A DNA stretch of 64,000 nucleotides from Thalassospira lucentensis (GTDB taxonomy: Bacteria; Pseudomonadota; Alphaproteobacteria; Rhodospirillales; Thalassospiraceae), in NCBI RefSeq assembly GCF_032921865.1, contig NZ_CP136684.1, positions 912,501 to 976,500 of the forward strand, given 5' to 3'. Positions 1 to 9,204 of the stretch are shown here, piece by piece; the first letter of the stretch is position 1; every line of letters starts with the position of its first letter. Under the pieces are notes generated by a model that did not search any database, was not told where the DNA came from, and saw nothing but the letters and a program-made list of their open reading frames with translations. The position numbers and the translations under genes were made by a program.

Positions 1-719
1 CTCAGATACGAGCCATAGGTAATCATCGCCCCCATCCCAAGCGAGAGCGAGAAGAACGCCTGCGAAAGGGCTTCCGATACCGTCGTCCACGTGACTTTGG
101 AAAAGTCCGGCGACAGCAGGAAGGCAATACCTTCGCCTGCACCCGGAAGCGTTACCGAACGCACGATCAGGATCAGCAACAGCGCAAACAGGGCTGGCAT
201 CAAAATCTTGGACGCGCGCTCGATCCCCGAACCGACACCCGCCAGAACCACAAAGATCGTCAGCGCCATGAACAGCGCATGATAGATCAGCGGCGAAACA
301 GGATCGGAAATGAACCCGCCAAAGATGCTGCCCAATGCGGCCGGGTCCTCAATCGCAAGCGCCCCGGTGATCGATTTGACCATGTAGGAAATCGTCCAGC
401 CGGCAACGACGCTGTAAAATGACAGGATGATAAAGGCCGCCGCGACACCACAGAAACCAACCAGCGGCCAGACGCCGCCTTTAAGCTTCGCGAACGCACC
501 AATCGCATTCTTTTCCGCCATCCGGCCGATAACCATTTCAGCCAGCATGACCGAAAGCCCGATGGTAAAGACCAGCGCCAGATAAATCAGCAGGAAGGCG
601 CCACCGCCATTCTCGCCCGCCATATAGGGAAACTTCCAGATGTTGCCCAGCCCCACGGCCGACCCGGCAGCCGCCAGGATAAAGCCGAGGCGTGAACCCC
701 AATGCTCTCGTTTAATCAT
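1..719 (-). CDS. SNF-family Na+-dependent symporter (partial, N-terminal part)
   Basis: Inner-membrane secondary transporter of the neurotransmitter:sodium symporter (SNF) family; such bacterial proteins import amino acids or similar solutes with Na+. About 239 N-terminal residues are in the window and the 3' end lies beyond base 1. The protein starts MIKREHWGSRLGFILAAAGS and continues with AVGLGNIWKFPY, the family hallmark of TM1 where Na+ and substrate bind around the unwound helix. Alternating hydrophobic segments follow, including ENGGGAFLLIYL. The ATG at 719 directly precedes the conserved EHWGSR start, so I trust it. The gene is divergent from the DUF1223 gene. The substrate cannot be read from the sequence. 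Confidence 0.9.
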   Translation of the reverse strand, partial: MIKREHWGSRLGFILAAAGSAVGLGNIWKFPYMAGENGGGAFLLIYLALVFTIGLSVMLAEMVIGRMAEKNAIGAFAKLKGGVWPLVGFCGVAAAFIILSFYSVVAGWTISYMVKSITGALAIEDPAALGSIFGGFISDPVSPLIYHALFMALTIFVVLAGVGSGIERASKILMPALFALLLILIVRSVTLPGAGEGIAFLLSPDFSKVTWTTVSEALSQAFFSLSLGMGAMITYGSYL

Positions 720-1000
720 TGCCTGCAAACCTTTCTTGGACCGGCATCCACGGAAAGTCGCTCCCGCCGCAGTGCCTGTTCCTCATTTTTCTGTATAAAC
801 GCAAAGGTGATTTCACCTCACGCATTCCGTGAAGACCTGTTGCCCCCTTTCGGAATTGACCGGAGCTAATAACACCAATCTTCCGAAATCTCCTGTCTAA
901 ATTCCCGGATTTCACGCAAAAATCGGTCGTTTTGGCGCATACGGGCCTTTCAACGCCTTGTGATTGGTGGTTGATACGCATTTTGGGGCATCATCAAGCC

Positions 1001-1744
1001 ATGAAACAGCTTCGCCCCCTTATCATCATGCTTGCAACCGCGTTTTTCGGTGGTTTTTCGACCGCATATGCAGCCGAATCCACTTCACCCCGCGCCGTGA
1101 TCGAGCTTTACACATCCGAAGGATGCAATTCCTGCCCCCCGGCGGATCGCGTCCTTTACGAATTAAATCAGGAACGTAGCGACCTTCTCGCACTGTCCTT
1201 CCATGTCGATTACTGGAACTATCTTGGTTGGGAAGACCCGTTTTCCAGTGCCGCCAATACGGAACGCCAACGTGATTATGCCGGTCGCATGCGCGAACGT
1301 TATGTCTATACCCCGCAGGTCGTGATCAATGGTGATCATGTCGTGCGGGCCACCGCCAAAAACCAAATCGTCACCACCAGCGATGAAACCACCCCGCTTC
1401 GGCAATGGGCGGAACTGGCCCTGCAATCGGATAACCGTGCCACGCCCGCCAATGGCAAATTGAAACTCGGCATGGTCGATACCCCACCCGCCGGTCAATC
1501 CTACCAGCTTTGGCTGATCGGCTTTGATCGCGAACATGAACGCGATGTCCGGTCTGGCGAAAATGCCGGTCGGCGTCTGGTTCACGCCAATGTCGTGCGC
1601 GAAATGATCGATCTCGGTCAGTGGGATGGCACGCAGCGCGAACTTGATTTCGCCCTGAGCCAGCCTTGTGACGGTGGTGTTGTGGTTCTTGTTCAGGAAG
1701 GCCGCGGCGGCCCGGTTCGAAGCGCTTCGGTCATCCGCTTCTGA
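1001..1744 (+). CDS. DUF1223 family secreted thioredoxin-like protein
   Basis: 247 aa. An upstream in-frame start would add 23 residues (MAHTGLS...), but the ATG at 1001 gives a clean N-terminus MKQLRPLIIMLATAFFGG with a signal peptide ending near AYAAES. I chose it for that reason. The mature protein opens with VIELYTSEGCNSCPPADRVL, the DUF1223 pattern in which a thioredoxin-like fold carries a C-x-x-C pair. YTPQVVINGDHVV is a second family-typical stretch. Function in this family is unproven; a periplasmic thiol-redox role is plausible. The ccm operon follows after a terminator, so it appears to be a single-gene unit. Confidence 0.85.
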   Translation: MKQLRPLIIMLATAFFGGFSTAYAAESTSPRAVIELYTSEGCNSCPPADRVLYELNQERSDLLALSFHVDYWNYLGWEDPFSSAANTERQRDYAGRMRERYVYTPQVVINGDHVVRATAKNQIVTTSDETTPLRQWAELALQSDNRATPANGKLKLGMVDTPPAGQSYQLWLIGFDREHERDVRSGENAGRRLVHANVVREMIDLGQWDGTQRELDFALSQPCDGGVVVLVQEGRGGPVRSASVIRF

Positions 1745-1758
1745 TTATCTGTCCTTCT

Positions 1759-1806
1759 GCCAAACGCCGCAGCCGGTTTTTGATCGCTGCGGCGTTTGGC
1801 GTTTCT
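1759..1806 (+). terminator. Rho-independent terminator after the DUF1223 gene
   Basis: Perfect 14-bp inverted repeat, GCCAAACGCCGCAG at 1759-1772 and its complement at 1787-1800, with a 14-nt loop and then GTTTCTTT. It begins 15 bases after the DUF1223 stop codon and separates that gene from ccmA. Confidence 0.75.
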
Positions 1807-1924
1807 TTGGATTGATTTGAAACAATGTCATCACATCCAATGTCGGATAAAGCATGATTAATCACCCCGGACGCGTTATAGAAAACGCATATCCGGCATG
1901 AATTCCGACAGTCAAACGAGTTAG

Positions 1925-2647
1925 ATGACAGTTTTTACCGGTTCTGATCTGACCTGTCTGCGTGGCGAACGTCTGGTCTTTGGCGATCTTTCCTTTGGCG
2001 CCAATACCGGCGATGCCGTGATGCTGCGTGGCCGCAATGGCGCAGGAAAATCAAGCCTGCTGCGCCTGATGGCGGGCCTTATGCCCCCGCGCCTTGGCAC
2101 CATCCGCTGGCAGGGCGATGATATCGCCGATGATAAAATCGCCCATCGTGCCCGCCTGCATTACCTTGGTCATCAGGATGCCATCAAACCGGTCCTGAGT
2201 GTTCGTGACAATCTGCGCCTGTGGGCCGAACTGCGCGGTATTTCCGACATCGACGCCGAAATTGATCAGGCCCTTCGCGCCCTTGATATTCATCATCTTG
2301 GCAACACCGCCGGGCGATATCTTTCAAGCGGCCAGAAACGCCGCACCGCCCTTGCCCGTATCCTGCTGGGTCAAAGCGACCTTTGGCTGCTTGATGAACC
2401 AACTGTTGGCCTTGATCGCGAAAGCTGTGCAGAACTCGCCCGCCTGATTGCCGAATTCCGCGCCAAAGGTGGCATCGTGGTTTATTCAACCCATGTCGAT
2501 CTGGATATCGCGGCCCCGACCATCCTCGATCTGGATCAGTTCGCCATCCCGATGATGGAATGGCTGGTCGAACAGGATGATGAAGATGCCGACGAAAACC
2601 TGTCGCACGACATGAATCAAGGCAAGGCGACGGAGGCCGCGATATGA
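1925..2647 (+). CDS. ccmA: Heme exporter ATP-binding protein CcmA
   Basis: 240 aa ABC ATPase of the CcmABCD complex, which uses ATP to release holo-CcmE from CcmC during cytochrome c maturation. Walker A is GRNGAGKSS (about residues 36-44), the ABC signature is LSSGQKRR (about 137-144) and Walker B is LWLLDEP. The H-loop His is in YSTHVD. The C-terminal tail, from about residue 215, is rich in Asp and Glu. It is the first gene of the operon; its last four bases overlap the ccmB start (ATGA), so the two are translationally coupled. Confidence 0.94.
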   Translation: MTVFTGSDLTCLRGERLVFGDLSFGANTGDAVMLRGRNGAGKSSLLRLMAGLMPPRLGTIRWQGDDIADDKIAHRARLHYLGHQDAIKPVLSVRDNLRLWAELRGISDIDAEIDQALRALDIHHLGNTAGRYLSSGQKRRTALARILLGQSDLWLLDEPTVGLDRESCAELARLIAEFRAKGGIVVYSTHVDLDIAAPTILDLDQFAIPMMEWLVEQDDEDADENLSHDMNQGKATEAAI

Positions 2648-3309
2648 ATGCCTTTGTCGCCATCCTGCGGCGCGATTTGCGTCTGGCCCTGCGTCAGGGG
2701 GCGGATTCCGTGATGGTGGTTGCCTTCTTTATCGTAACCACCACCCTGTTTCCGTTTGGTGTCGGGCCCGAAGCCAACATTCTGGCGCGTATCGCATCGG
2801 GGGTGATCTGGGTCGCGGCCCTGCTGGCCGCCATGCTGTCACTCGAACGCGTCTTTCAGACCGATTACGAGGATGGCACGCTGGAACTGCTGACCCTGTC
2901 GCCCGCCCCGCTGGAACTGCTGGTGCTGGGCAAGGTCTGCGCCCACTGGCTGACGACGGGCCTGCCGCTGATTATTGCCGCACCGGTGATGGCGGTGATG
3001 CTCAATATGGATCAGGACGGCTTTGGCACTTTGATGATCGCCATGCTGATCGGCACACCCGCACTCAGCCTGATCGGGGCGATTGGCGCGGCACTGATAC
3101 TGGGGGCACGGCGCGGCGGTGTACTGGTGTCGTTACTGGTCCTGCCACTATATATACCGGTACTGATTTTCGGTGCTGGCGCGGTCGAGGCCGCATTGCT
3201 TGGCATTTCCGCCCAGGCACAGTTACAGATCATGGGGGCGATCCTGTTACTGTCACTGGCTGCTGCCCCGTTTGCCACGGCCCACGCCATCCGGCAGGCA
3301 GTGGAATGA
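2644..3309 (+). CDS. ccmB: Heme exporter membrane protein CcmB
   Basis: 221 aa polytopic inner-membrane protein, permease partner of CcmA. It starts MNAFVAILRRDLRLALRQGA, typical of CcmB. The conserved FQTDYEDGTLELL cytoplasmic loop, the likely contact with CcmA, lies at about residues 71-83. About six hydrophobic segments follow. The start overlaps ccmA by four bases, and ccmC begins 55 bases downstream. Confidence 0.93.
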   Translation: MNAFVAILRRDLRLALRQGADSVMVVAFFIVTTTLFPFGVGPEANILARIASGVIWVAALLAAMLSLERVFQTDYEDGTLELLTLSPAPLELLVLGKVCAHWLTTGLPLIIAAPVMAVMLNMDQDGFGTLMIAMLIGTPALSLIGAIGAALILGARRGGVLVSLLVLPLYIPVLIFGAGAVEAALLGISAQAQLQIMGAILLLSLAAAPFATAHAIRQAVE

Positions 3310-3364
3310 CAAAGAACACAGACTGACGACCTTCGGCGGCATCGCCGCAAACGGACGAGAGAAA

Positions 3365-4156
3365 ATGCATCGTTTCGCCAAACCAAGCGTGTTTCTGAAA
3401 CTGACCGGGGCCATGATGCCCTGGATGGTCGCGCTGACCGTCATCCTCACCGTGGTCGGGCTTTATCTGGCCCTGATCGGATCACCGGTTGACTATCAGC
3501 AGGGCAACACCGTCCGCATCATGTATATCCATGTGCCCGCCGCATGGATGGGCCTGTTCTGTTATGTCGGCATGGCCCTTTGCGGCGCCATGAGCCTGAT
3601 CTGGAAACATCCGCTGGCCGATATCTGCGCGCGCGCCACCGCACCGGTCGGCGCGACCTTTACCGCCCTGACCCTGATTACCGGGTCGCTTTGGGGCGAA
3701 CCGATGTGGGGAACATGGTGGGTCTGGGATGCGCGTCTGACCTCAATGCTGATCCTGCTGTTCCTCTATCTTGGCTATATCGCGCTGGTAAATGCCTTTG
3801 ACGATCCCGAACGCGGGTCAAAGGCCGGATCGGCACTGGCGCTGGTCGGGGTGGTCAATGTGCCGATCGTCAAATTTTCGGTCGACTGGTGGAACACCCT
3901 GCATCAACCGGCATCGGTCGCCCGCATGGGCGGCCCCAGCATCGATCCAAGCATGCTGGCCCCGCTTCTGATCATGGCCTTTGCCTTTACCGGATATTAT
4001 TTCATCATTCTGGTCCTGCGCGTGCGCCTTGAACTGAACCAGCGCCGCATTCGTGCCCTTCAGCTCAGCGGCCTGTTTGACGAACGCGCCGCTGCCAATG
4101 GCGATGACGACGCACTTGCCTATGATCAGGGTCACAACGCCGGAGCCGGAAAATGA
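3365..4156 (+). CDS. ccmC: Heme handling protein CcmC
   Basis: 263 aa inner-membrane heme-handling protein that passes heme to CcmE. The WWD domain is present as WGTWWVWDARLTS (about residues 117-129). Both periplasmic heme-ligand histidines are present, in IMYIHVPAAW (about residue 59) and WWNTLHQPAS (about 180). The protein is therefore canonical, unlike CcmF in the same operon. The reading frame is open upstream to 3173, but the ATG at 3365 gives the normal N-terminus and avoids a long overlap with ccmB. It overlaps ccmD by four bases. An acidic C-terminal extension follows the last helix. Confidence 0.93.
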   Translation: MHRFAKPSVFLKLTGAMMPWMVALTVILTVVGLYLALIGSPVDYQQGNTVRIMYIHVPAAWMGLFCYVGMALCGAMSLIWKHPLADICARATAPVGATFTALTLITGSLWGEPMWGTWWVWDARLTSMLILLFLYLGYIALVNAFDDPERGSKAGSALALVGVVNVPIVKFSVDWWNTLHQPASVARMGGPSIDPSMLAPLLIMAFAFTGYYFIILVLRVRLELNQRRIRALQLSGLFDERAAANGDDDALAYDQGHNAGAGK

Positions 4157-4356
4157 GTGAATTCTTCTCAATGGGCGGATACGGCAGCTATATCTGGGCC
4201 AGCTACGGCATCGCTGCCCTTGCCATGATTGTCCTTCTGATCGCAACCCTGCGGGGCCTGCGTCAAAGTAAAACCGAACTTGATCAGCTTGAAACCGTTC
4301 TGAAAGCCCGCCGTCCCAGACGTGCCCGCACCACAGACCAGTCTCAGACATCCTGA
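4153..4356 (+). CDS. ccmD: Heme exporter small subunit CcmD
   Basis: 67 aa. One membrane helix (about residues 17-36, YGIAALAMIVLLIATLRGLR) follows the typical CcmD start MSEFFSMGGYGSYIWASYG. A basic tail KARRPRRARTTD follows. CcmD stabilises the CcmABC-CcmE complex. The start overlaps the ccmC stop (ATGA), and ccmE begins 14 bases later. Confidence 0.9.
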   Translation: MSEFFSMGGYGSYIWASYGIAALAMIVLLIATLRGLRQSKTELDQLETVLKARRPRRARTTDQSQTS

Positions 4357-4370
4357 GCGGAGAATATGAA

Positions 4371-4859
4371 GTGTCTCTTTCGCGTGCCAAATCCCGCAAA
4401 CGTCAGCGCATGTATATCATCATGGCCGCCCTTCTCGCGGTCGGTGCAGCTGCCGCACTTGCCCTGACGGCGTTTGAAGATTCGGTTGTGTTCTTCTTCA
4501 GCCCGACCGAGATCGCCGAAAAATCGCCGATTGACCCCGATCAGCGCCTGCGCGTCGGCGGCCTTGTCGAAGAAGGATCGCTCAAAAAACTCGGCGGCGG
4601 TGAAACCGTCACCTTCACCGTTACCGACATGGCAAATTCGGTCACCATTTCCTATACCGGCATCCTGCCCGACCTGTTCCGCGAAGGTCAGGGTGTCGTC
4701 GCCGAAGGCCATATGGGCTCCGAGGGTCAGTTCATCGCATCCGAAGTTCTGGCCAAACATGACGAGAATTACATGCCGCCAGAAGTCGCTGACTCATTGA
4801 AAAAAAGCGGTTATTGGGAAGAAATCGAAGCCCGAAATGCCGAACAAATGCGTAATTAA
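4371..4859 (+). CDS. ccmE: Periplasmic heme chaperone CcmE
   Basis: 162 aa with a GTG start. A GGAG sits about 10 bases upstream, and the nearby ATG at 4366 is out of frame. The N-terminal anchor (about residues 13-33) is followed by the periplasmic beta-barrel. The heme-attachment signature appears as LAKHDENYMPPEV, with the covalent-heme His and the conserved Tyr four residues later. CcmE therefore looks fully functional as an acceptor from CcmC. It lies between ccmD and ccmF; the 142-base gap before ccmF is the longest in the operon. Confidence 0.93.
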   Translation: MSLSRAKSRKRQRMYIIMAALLAVGAAAALALTAFEDSVVFFFSPTEIAEKSPIDPDQRLRVGGLVEEGSLKKLGGGETVTFTVTDMANSVTISYTGILPDLFREGQGVVAEGHMGSEGQFIASEVLAKHDENYMPPEVADSLKKSGYWEEIEARNAEQMRN

Positions 4860-5001
4860 GCCACATTCTGCCATCATAAAAACCTCATATTGAAGCCTTC
4901 AACGCGGCATTAAAACTGGGTGGATGCCTTGCTATTTGACAGCAGGGGCTGAGTGGTGTTCGTTTACCGCACATCACGTACGGGGAAATCTGAAGAAACG
5001 C

Positions 5002-7056
5002 ATGATCGCAGAGTTTGGACATTTTGCCCTTATCCTCATTCTCGCATTGGGGACCTGCCAGGCCGTCCTTTTCTGTCCGGCCCTGTTTCGCGCAAGCTAT
5101 CGCGCGCTTGGCCCGACACCGGCAATGGCTCCGGCAATCGCAAATGGCTCCCTGCCTGACGGAATGACCGGCACGACCGGGCCTGCCGAAACATCCGGTT
5201 TCGGTGTCTGGCCGCTGCCCTTTGCCATGTGCGTTCTGGCAATCATTGCCGAGGCCGCCCTGATCCATTCCTTCATTGTCAGCGATTTCACCCTGCCCGT
5301 GGTGGCCGGTTACAGCCATTCCTCCACCCCGCTGATTTACCGTATCGGTGCGGCCTTCATCCCCGATAGCGGCGCAATGCTGTTCTGGGTCGCAACCACT
5401 ACTCTGGCGACATTGTTATTTGCCCTGCAAAGTGTTGCGCGCGGCGTTACCGAACAGGATCGTGTTGCCCTTGGCATTCTTGGCATCGTTGTCGCCCTGC
5501 TGGTGGCAGCAACAATCATTGATGCCGATCCCTTCATGCGTTCCGGGATGGCGCCCCTTGATGGCAGCGGCCTTGACCCGGAATTGCAGGACATCGCCGG
5601 CATGATCCGCGGACCGATCCTCTATGCCGGTCTTGCCGGACTGTCGGTGATCTTTGCCGTAACCTTTGCCGCCTTGCCGGGTGCCAAGCTTGATCGTGCA
5701 TGGTCCGAACAGCTCCGCCCGTGGGCAATGGTCTCCTGGACGTTCCTTGGCGGTGCCATCGCGATTAGCGCCTACCGCGCCTATACCGAACAGGCATGGG
5801 GCAACTGGTGGTATTGGGATACATCCGAAAATGCCCTGCTGCTGCCCTGGCTTTTGACCACGGCCTTCGTGCATTGCCGTGCGGTCCTTGAAAAAACCGA
5901 TACCCTGAAACCCTGGACGGCCCTTCTGGCCCTGTCTGCCTTCGGGGCGGGCTGGTTCGGGACATTCCTTGTGCGCTCCGACCTGCTCGGGCCATTGCCA
6001 ACCGCCCTGCTCAGCAGCGGCGACAGTGTGGCCCTTCTGGTCGGGTTCTGTGTGCTGTTTGCCGGGGCCTATTTCATGTTCTGGCGCTGTGCTGGTGGCA
6101 TGATCGACAACAAGGACTTTTCCCTGATATCGCGCGAAAGCGGCATGTTCTTAAACAGCGTGATGCTATCGGTTGCTGCCGCAACCGTTCTGATCGGCAC
6201 CATTTATCCGCTGTTCCTGCGCTGGTTTGACGGCGATATCATCACGGTCGGTCCACCGTTCTTCGTCCAGGCGCTGATCCCGATCGGTTTGCCGCTTCTG
6301 TTCCTGATGGGCTTTGCCCCGACGCTTCGCTGGCGCAATGACGAGGCATGGCAGATCGGACGCCGGATGAAACTGGCGGCCATGATGTCGCTGATTGTCA
6401 TTCTGTTTGTCTGGATGCGCTTTATCAATGCATCCCCCCTGCCATTGCTTGGCATCGGTCTTGCGGCATGGGTCTTTACCGCCGCCCTTGGCGACCTGTG
6501 GGAACGTCTGTGGCGTCAACCCGATCACGGCGAAGGCAAATACCGCAATCTCCAGCTTCTTGGCCCCCGCTATCTCAGCATGACTTTTGCCCATATCGGC
6601 ATCGCCATCCTGATTGCCGGTGGCTCGGCCAGTGCCATCTGGGAACAGCAGATATCGCTATCGGCCCGCACCGGCCAAAGCATCCAGATCGGTCCCTATA
6701 ACCTGCAATATGAAGGTGTGGCATTGCTGCCCGGCGAAAACTTCGCCACGCGCAAGGCAACCTTTATCGTCTATCGCAACGCCCAGCCGGTCGCCGAACT
6801 GTTCCCCGAAGTCCGCTATTATCCGATCCGCGGCATTGAAACCAAGGAAGCCGATATCTGGCACGGACGCGACGGGGATTTGCATGTTTCCGTCGGCGAA
6901 CGGGCCGAAGACGGCGGACGTGTCGTGACCGTCCGGTTCCTGCCGATGATGCCCTGGGTTTGGGGTGGAATGTTACTGATGCTGATTGGTGGTGCCATCA
7001 GCATCTGTACGCGCATCGTCCTGCGCTATAAGAAGAACGGAGTTCCCGCTTCATGA
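5002..7056 (+). CDS. ccmF: CcmF-type cytochrome c heme lyase, divergent
   Basis: 684 aa, about a dozen membrane segments. Normally transfers heme from holo-CcmE to apocytochrome c with CcmH/CcmI. I chose the ATG at 5002 (MIAEFGHFALILI) because CcmF proteins begin this way; an open frame extends to 4924. The WWD domain is WGNWWYWDTSENA instead of the usual WGGWWFWDPVENA. The two transmembrane heme b histidines are kept (TAFVHCRAV, TFAHIGIAI). The two periplasmic heme ligands are not: the stretch matching FHPPLLY reads IRGPILY, and the one matching VLVSVHAFA reads LLGPLPTAL. The WGAHEGS motif reads FIPDSGA. There is also an extra segment near residues 40-60. Position in the operon and the four-base overlap with ccmG argue that it is expressed and used. 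Confidence 0.85.
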   Translation: MIAEFGHFALILILALGTCQAVLFCPALFRASYRALGPTPAMAPAIANGSLPDGMTGTTGPAETSGFGVWPLPFAMCVLAIIAEAALIHSFIVSDFTLPVVAGYSHSSTPLIYRIGAAFIPDSGAMLFWVATTTLATLLFALQSVARGVTEQDRVALGILGIVVALLVAATIIDADPFMRSGMAPLDGSGLDPELQDIAGMIRGPILYAGLAGLSVIFAVTFAALPGAKLDRAWSEQLRPWAMVSWTFLGGAIAISAYRAYTEQAWGNWWYWDTSENALLLPWLLTTAFVHCRAVLEKTDTLKPWTALLALSAFGAGWFGTFLVRSDLLGPLPTALLSSGDSVALLVGFCVLFAGAYFMFWRCAGGMIDNKDFSLISRESGMFLNSVMLSVAAATVLIGTIYPLFLRWFDGDIITVGPPFFVQALIPIGLPLLFLMGFAPTLRWRNDEAWQIGRRMKLAAMMSLIVILFVWMRFINASPLPLLGIGLAAWVFTAALGDLWERLWRQPDHGEGKYRNLQLLGPRYLSMTFAHIGIAILIAGGSASAIWEQQISLSARTGQSIQIGPYNLQYEGVALLPGENFATRKATFIVYRNAQPVAELFPEVRYYPIRGIETKEADIWHGRDGDLHVSVGERAEDGGRVVTVRFLPMMPWVWGGMLLMLIGGAISICTRIVLRYKKNGVPAS

Positions 7057-7589
7057 GATTCTGGATCGCAGTCATCCCGCTGGTGCTCTTTGCGGCCCTT
7101 GCCGGTGTCTTTCTGATGAATATCGGCAAGGATACATCGGTTGTACCATCTGCCTTGCTCGACAAACCGGCACCGGATTTCCAGCTTCCCCCGCTGCCCG
7201 GTCGTGATCAGGGATTGTCGCGGGCCGATATTTCAAAGGGCGAGGTTTCGGTGCTGAACGTCTTCGCCAGCTGGTGCATTCCGTGCCGTGCCGAACATCC
7301 GCTGATCAAGCGCCTCTCGCGCGAGGCCGATGTGCCTGTTTATGGTCTGAACTACAAGGAAAAAGACCCGCAGGACGGTGTGAACTGGCTTGATGAACTG
7401 GGCGATCCCTATACCGCGGTCGGCATGGATCTGTCCGGGCGGACCGGGATCGATTTCGGTGTCTATGGCGTGCCGGAAACCTTTATCATCGATGGCAGCG
7501 GACAGATCAGATACAAGCATGTCGGTCCGGTCACCAATGAAATCCTTGAAGAAGTCCTGCTGCCCAAGATTGCGGAGTTAAAGGGATGA
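7053..7589 (+). CDS. ccmG: Thiol:disulfide interchange protein CcmG (DsbE)
   Basis: 178 aa membrane-anchored periplasmic thioredoxin-like protein that reduces apocytochrome or CcmH disulfides before heme ligation. The N-terminal anchor is about residues 3-24. The active site is [13 protein letters not shown] (about residues 71-83). The [13 protein letters not shown] segment carries the cis-Pro loop typical of CcmG. It overlaps both ccmF and ccmH by four bases. DsbD, its expected electron donor, is encoded at 40.2 kb in this window. Confidence 0.93.
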   Translation: MRFWIAVIPLVLFAALAGVFLMNIGKDTSVVPSALLDKPAPDFQLPPLPGRDQGLSRADISKGEVSVLNVFASWCIPCRAEHPLIKRLSREADVPVYGLNYKEKDPQDGVNWLDELGDPYTAVGMDLSGRTGIDFGVYGVPETFIIDGSGQIRYKHVGPVTNEILEEVLLPKIAELKG

Positions 7590-8077
7590 TCCGTCGAAAT
7601 TGCTCACTGTTCGCGGCCTTCGTGATCCTGCTGGGTTTGCATGCAGCCCCGGCATTTGCGGTCAATCCCGATGAAATGCTGGCCGATCCCAAGCTGGAAG
7701 AACGCGCGCGCGACATCAGTCAGGAACTGCGCTGTCTGGTCTGTCAGAACCAGTCGATTGATGATTCCGATGCCGATCTGGCACGCGATCTGCGCATTCT
7801 TGTCCGCGAACGTCTGGTTGCCGGTGACAGCAACGAGGAAGTCATCGATTACATTGTCGAACGCTATGGCGATTATGTTCTGCTGAACCCGCCGCTGAAA
7901 CCCGAAACCTATATCCTGTGGATCAGCCCGGCGGTTCTTGCATTCCTTGCCCTGATTGCCGTGATTGCCTTTTACCGCCGCAAACAGCGCGAAGACGGTG
8001 CAGGACCAAAATCGCTTTCCGCCCAGGAACAGAAGCGGCTTGATGAAATCCTCGGCACGTCACAGGATCGCTCGTAA
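7586..8077 (+). CDS. ccmH: Cytochrome c maturation protein CcmH
   Basis: 163 aa. A cleavable signal peptide ends near AFAVNP. The periplasmic domain carries the redox motif [10 protein letters not shown] (about residues 48-57), which handles apocytochrome CXXCH thiols. One C-terminal membrane helix (about residues 112-130) is followed by a short cytoplasmic tail. The length is that of the single-domain CcmH (Ccl2) used together with a separate CcmI, which is the next gene. Confidence 0.93.
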   Translation: MIRRNCSLFAAFVILLGLHAAPAFAVNPDEMLADPKLEERARDISQELRCLVCQNQSIDDSDADLARDLRILVRERLVAGDSNEEVIDYIVERYGDYVLLNPPLKPETYILWISPAVLAFLALIAVIAFYRRKQREDGAGPKSLSAQEQKRLDEILGTSQDRS

Positions 8078-8129
8078 CGATGCAGTTTGATCACCCTGCA
8101 TACCGCATTCCCCGCAAGCGAGGTTCCCT

Positions 8130-8888
8130 GTGATCTGGCTTGGTCTTGTCATACTTGCCGCGTTTGGCGGGCTTGCGATTTATGCCAGCCTGCCGCGCCA
8201 CCTTGGCAAATCCGGTGATGCTGCAACGCCGGGCACCAAACTTTCCTTTGGCCCCGTCGCCCGGATCGGCTTTTCCGCCCTGCCGATCATTGCCGCGGTT
8301 ATTCTTTATACCGCAATTGGCATGCCACAAATTCCGTCGCGCCCCTATGCCGAACGGGAAGGCGAACGCAATCTTGCCGCGGCGGCCGCCGCCGCAACCG
8401 ATGTGACAGATCCCGATTTCCAGACCGATCAGCAGATCCGCCGTCTGCTCAGTCAGATTGTCCTCACGCTTGAAGCCAATCCCCGTAACCTGCAGGGCTG
8501 GATTGTTCTGGCGCGCGGGTCGCTACGGCTGGGTGACGTTGAACGGGCGGTCGCGGCCTTTGCACGTGCCTATGCCCTGTCGGGGCACAATCCGTTACTC
8601 GCCATTGAATATGCCGACACACGCATCACCGCCCAGCAAGGCCAGATTGATCAGGTATCACGTGATCTTGTCCTGCATGCCCTTGGCCAGATGCCAAACC
8701 ATCAGCTCAGCCGCTATTACTATGGCATGATGCTGAAACAGCAGAACAAGTATCAACAGGCCCTGAATGTCTTTACCGATCTGTATCGCGACATTCCAAA
8801 GGACGACCCGCTCAGCGGCGCGACCGAGGCGGAAATCCAGTTGCTGAACGCTGAAATCGCCGACGCGACAGAGTCGGAACCGAACTGA
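8130..8888 (+). CDS. ccmI: CcmI-like cytochrome c biogenesis TPR protein
   Basis: 252 aa with a GTG start. Two N-terminal membrane helices (about residues 2-19 and 49-66) flank a cytoplasmic loop. A periplasmic TPR region follows from about residue 100 (NPRNLQGWIVLARGSLRLGD, then YALSGHNPLLAIEYAD). CcmI acts as the chaperone that binds apocytochrome c C-termini. It is the last gene of the ccm operon; the next genes are on the other strand. Confidence 0.87.
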   Translation: MIWLGLVILAAFGGLAIYASLPRHLGKSGDAATPGTKLSFGPVARIGFSALPIIAAVILYTAIGMPQIPSRPYAEREGERNLAAAAAAATDVTDPDFQTDQQIRRLLSQIVLTLEANPRNLQGWIVLARGSLRLGDVERAVAAFARAYALSGHNPLLAIEYADTRITAQQGQIDQVSRDLVLHALGQMPNHQLSRYYYGMMLKQQNKYQQALNVFTDLYRDIPKDDPLSGATEAEIQLLNAEIADATESEPN

Positions 8889-8921
8889 CGAACTGAATAC
8901 CGCCCATGGGACTGTATCGGG

Positions 8922-9194
8922 CTAGGCCCCAATCAGATACAGCACACCCAGCAAAGCCGCGACAATCACAATGAAAGTTCCCGCGACCACCGCAAATCGC
9001 ATCAGCGGATGCAGTTTGGCAAGTTCCGTGGTCTCGTCGCTCTGTGATTGAAGGCCGCCTGCTTCGCGGTCCTTGTGGAACCGGCGCAATGCCTCATCCC
9101 CACTCATCGGTGGCATCTGCATCCGGTCAAGGACCGTACCCTGATCCCGACGACCAGACGACGGATCATCATTGCGATGCTTGTTTGCGGTCAT
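8922..9194 (-). CDS. Small single-pass membrane protein of unknown function
   Basis: 90 aa counted from the ATG at 9194; a TTG one codon upstream is also possible. The N-terminal two thirds are polar (RMQMPPMSGDEALRRFHKDR), followed by LHPLMRF and one hydrophobic helix to the C-terminus. I do not recognise a family. It lies ten bases downstream of the lytic transglycosylase gene on the same strand, so the two are probably co-transcribed. It converges with ccmI. Confidence 0.6.
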   Translation of the reverse strand: MTANKHRNDDPSSGRRDQGTVLDRMQMPPMSGDEALRRFHKDREAGGLQSQSDETTELAKLHPLMRFAVVAGTFIVIVAALLGVLYLIGA

Positions 9195-9204
9195 CAATCC
9201 CGGC

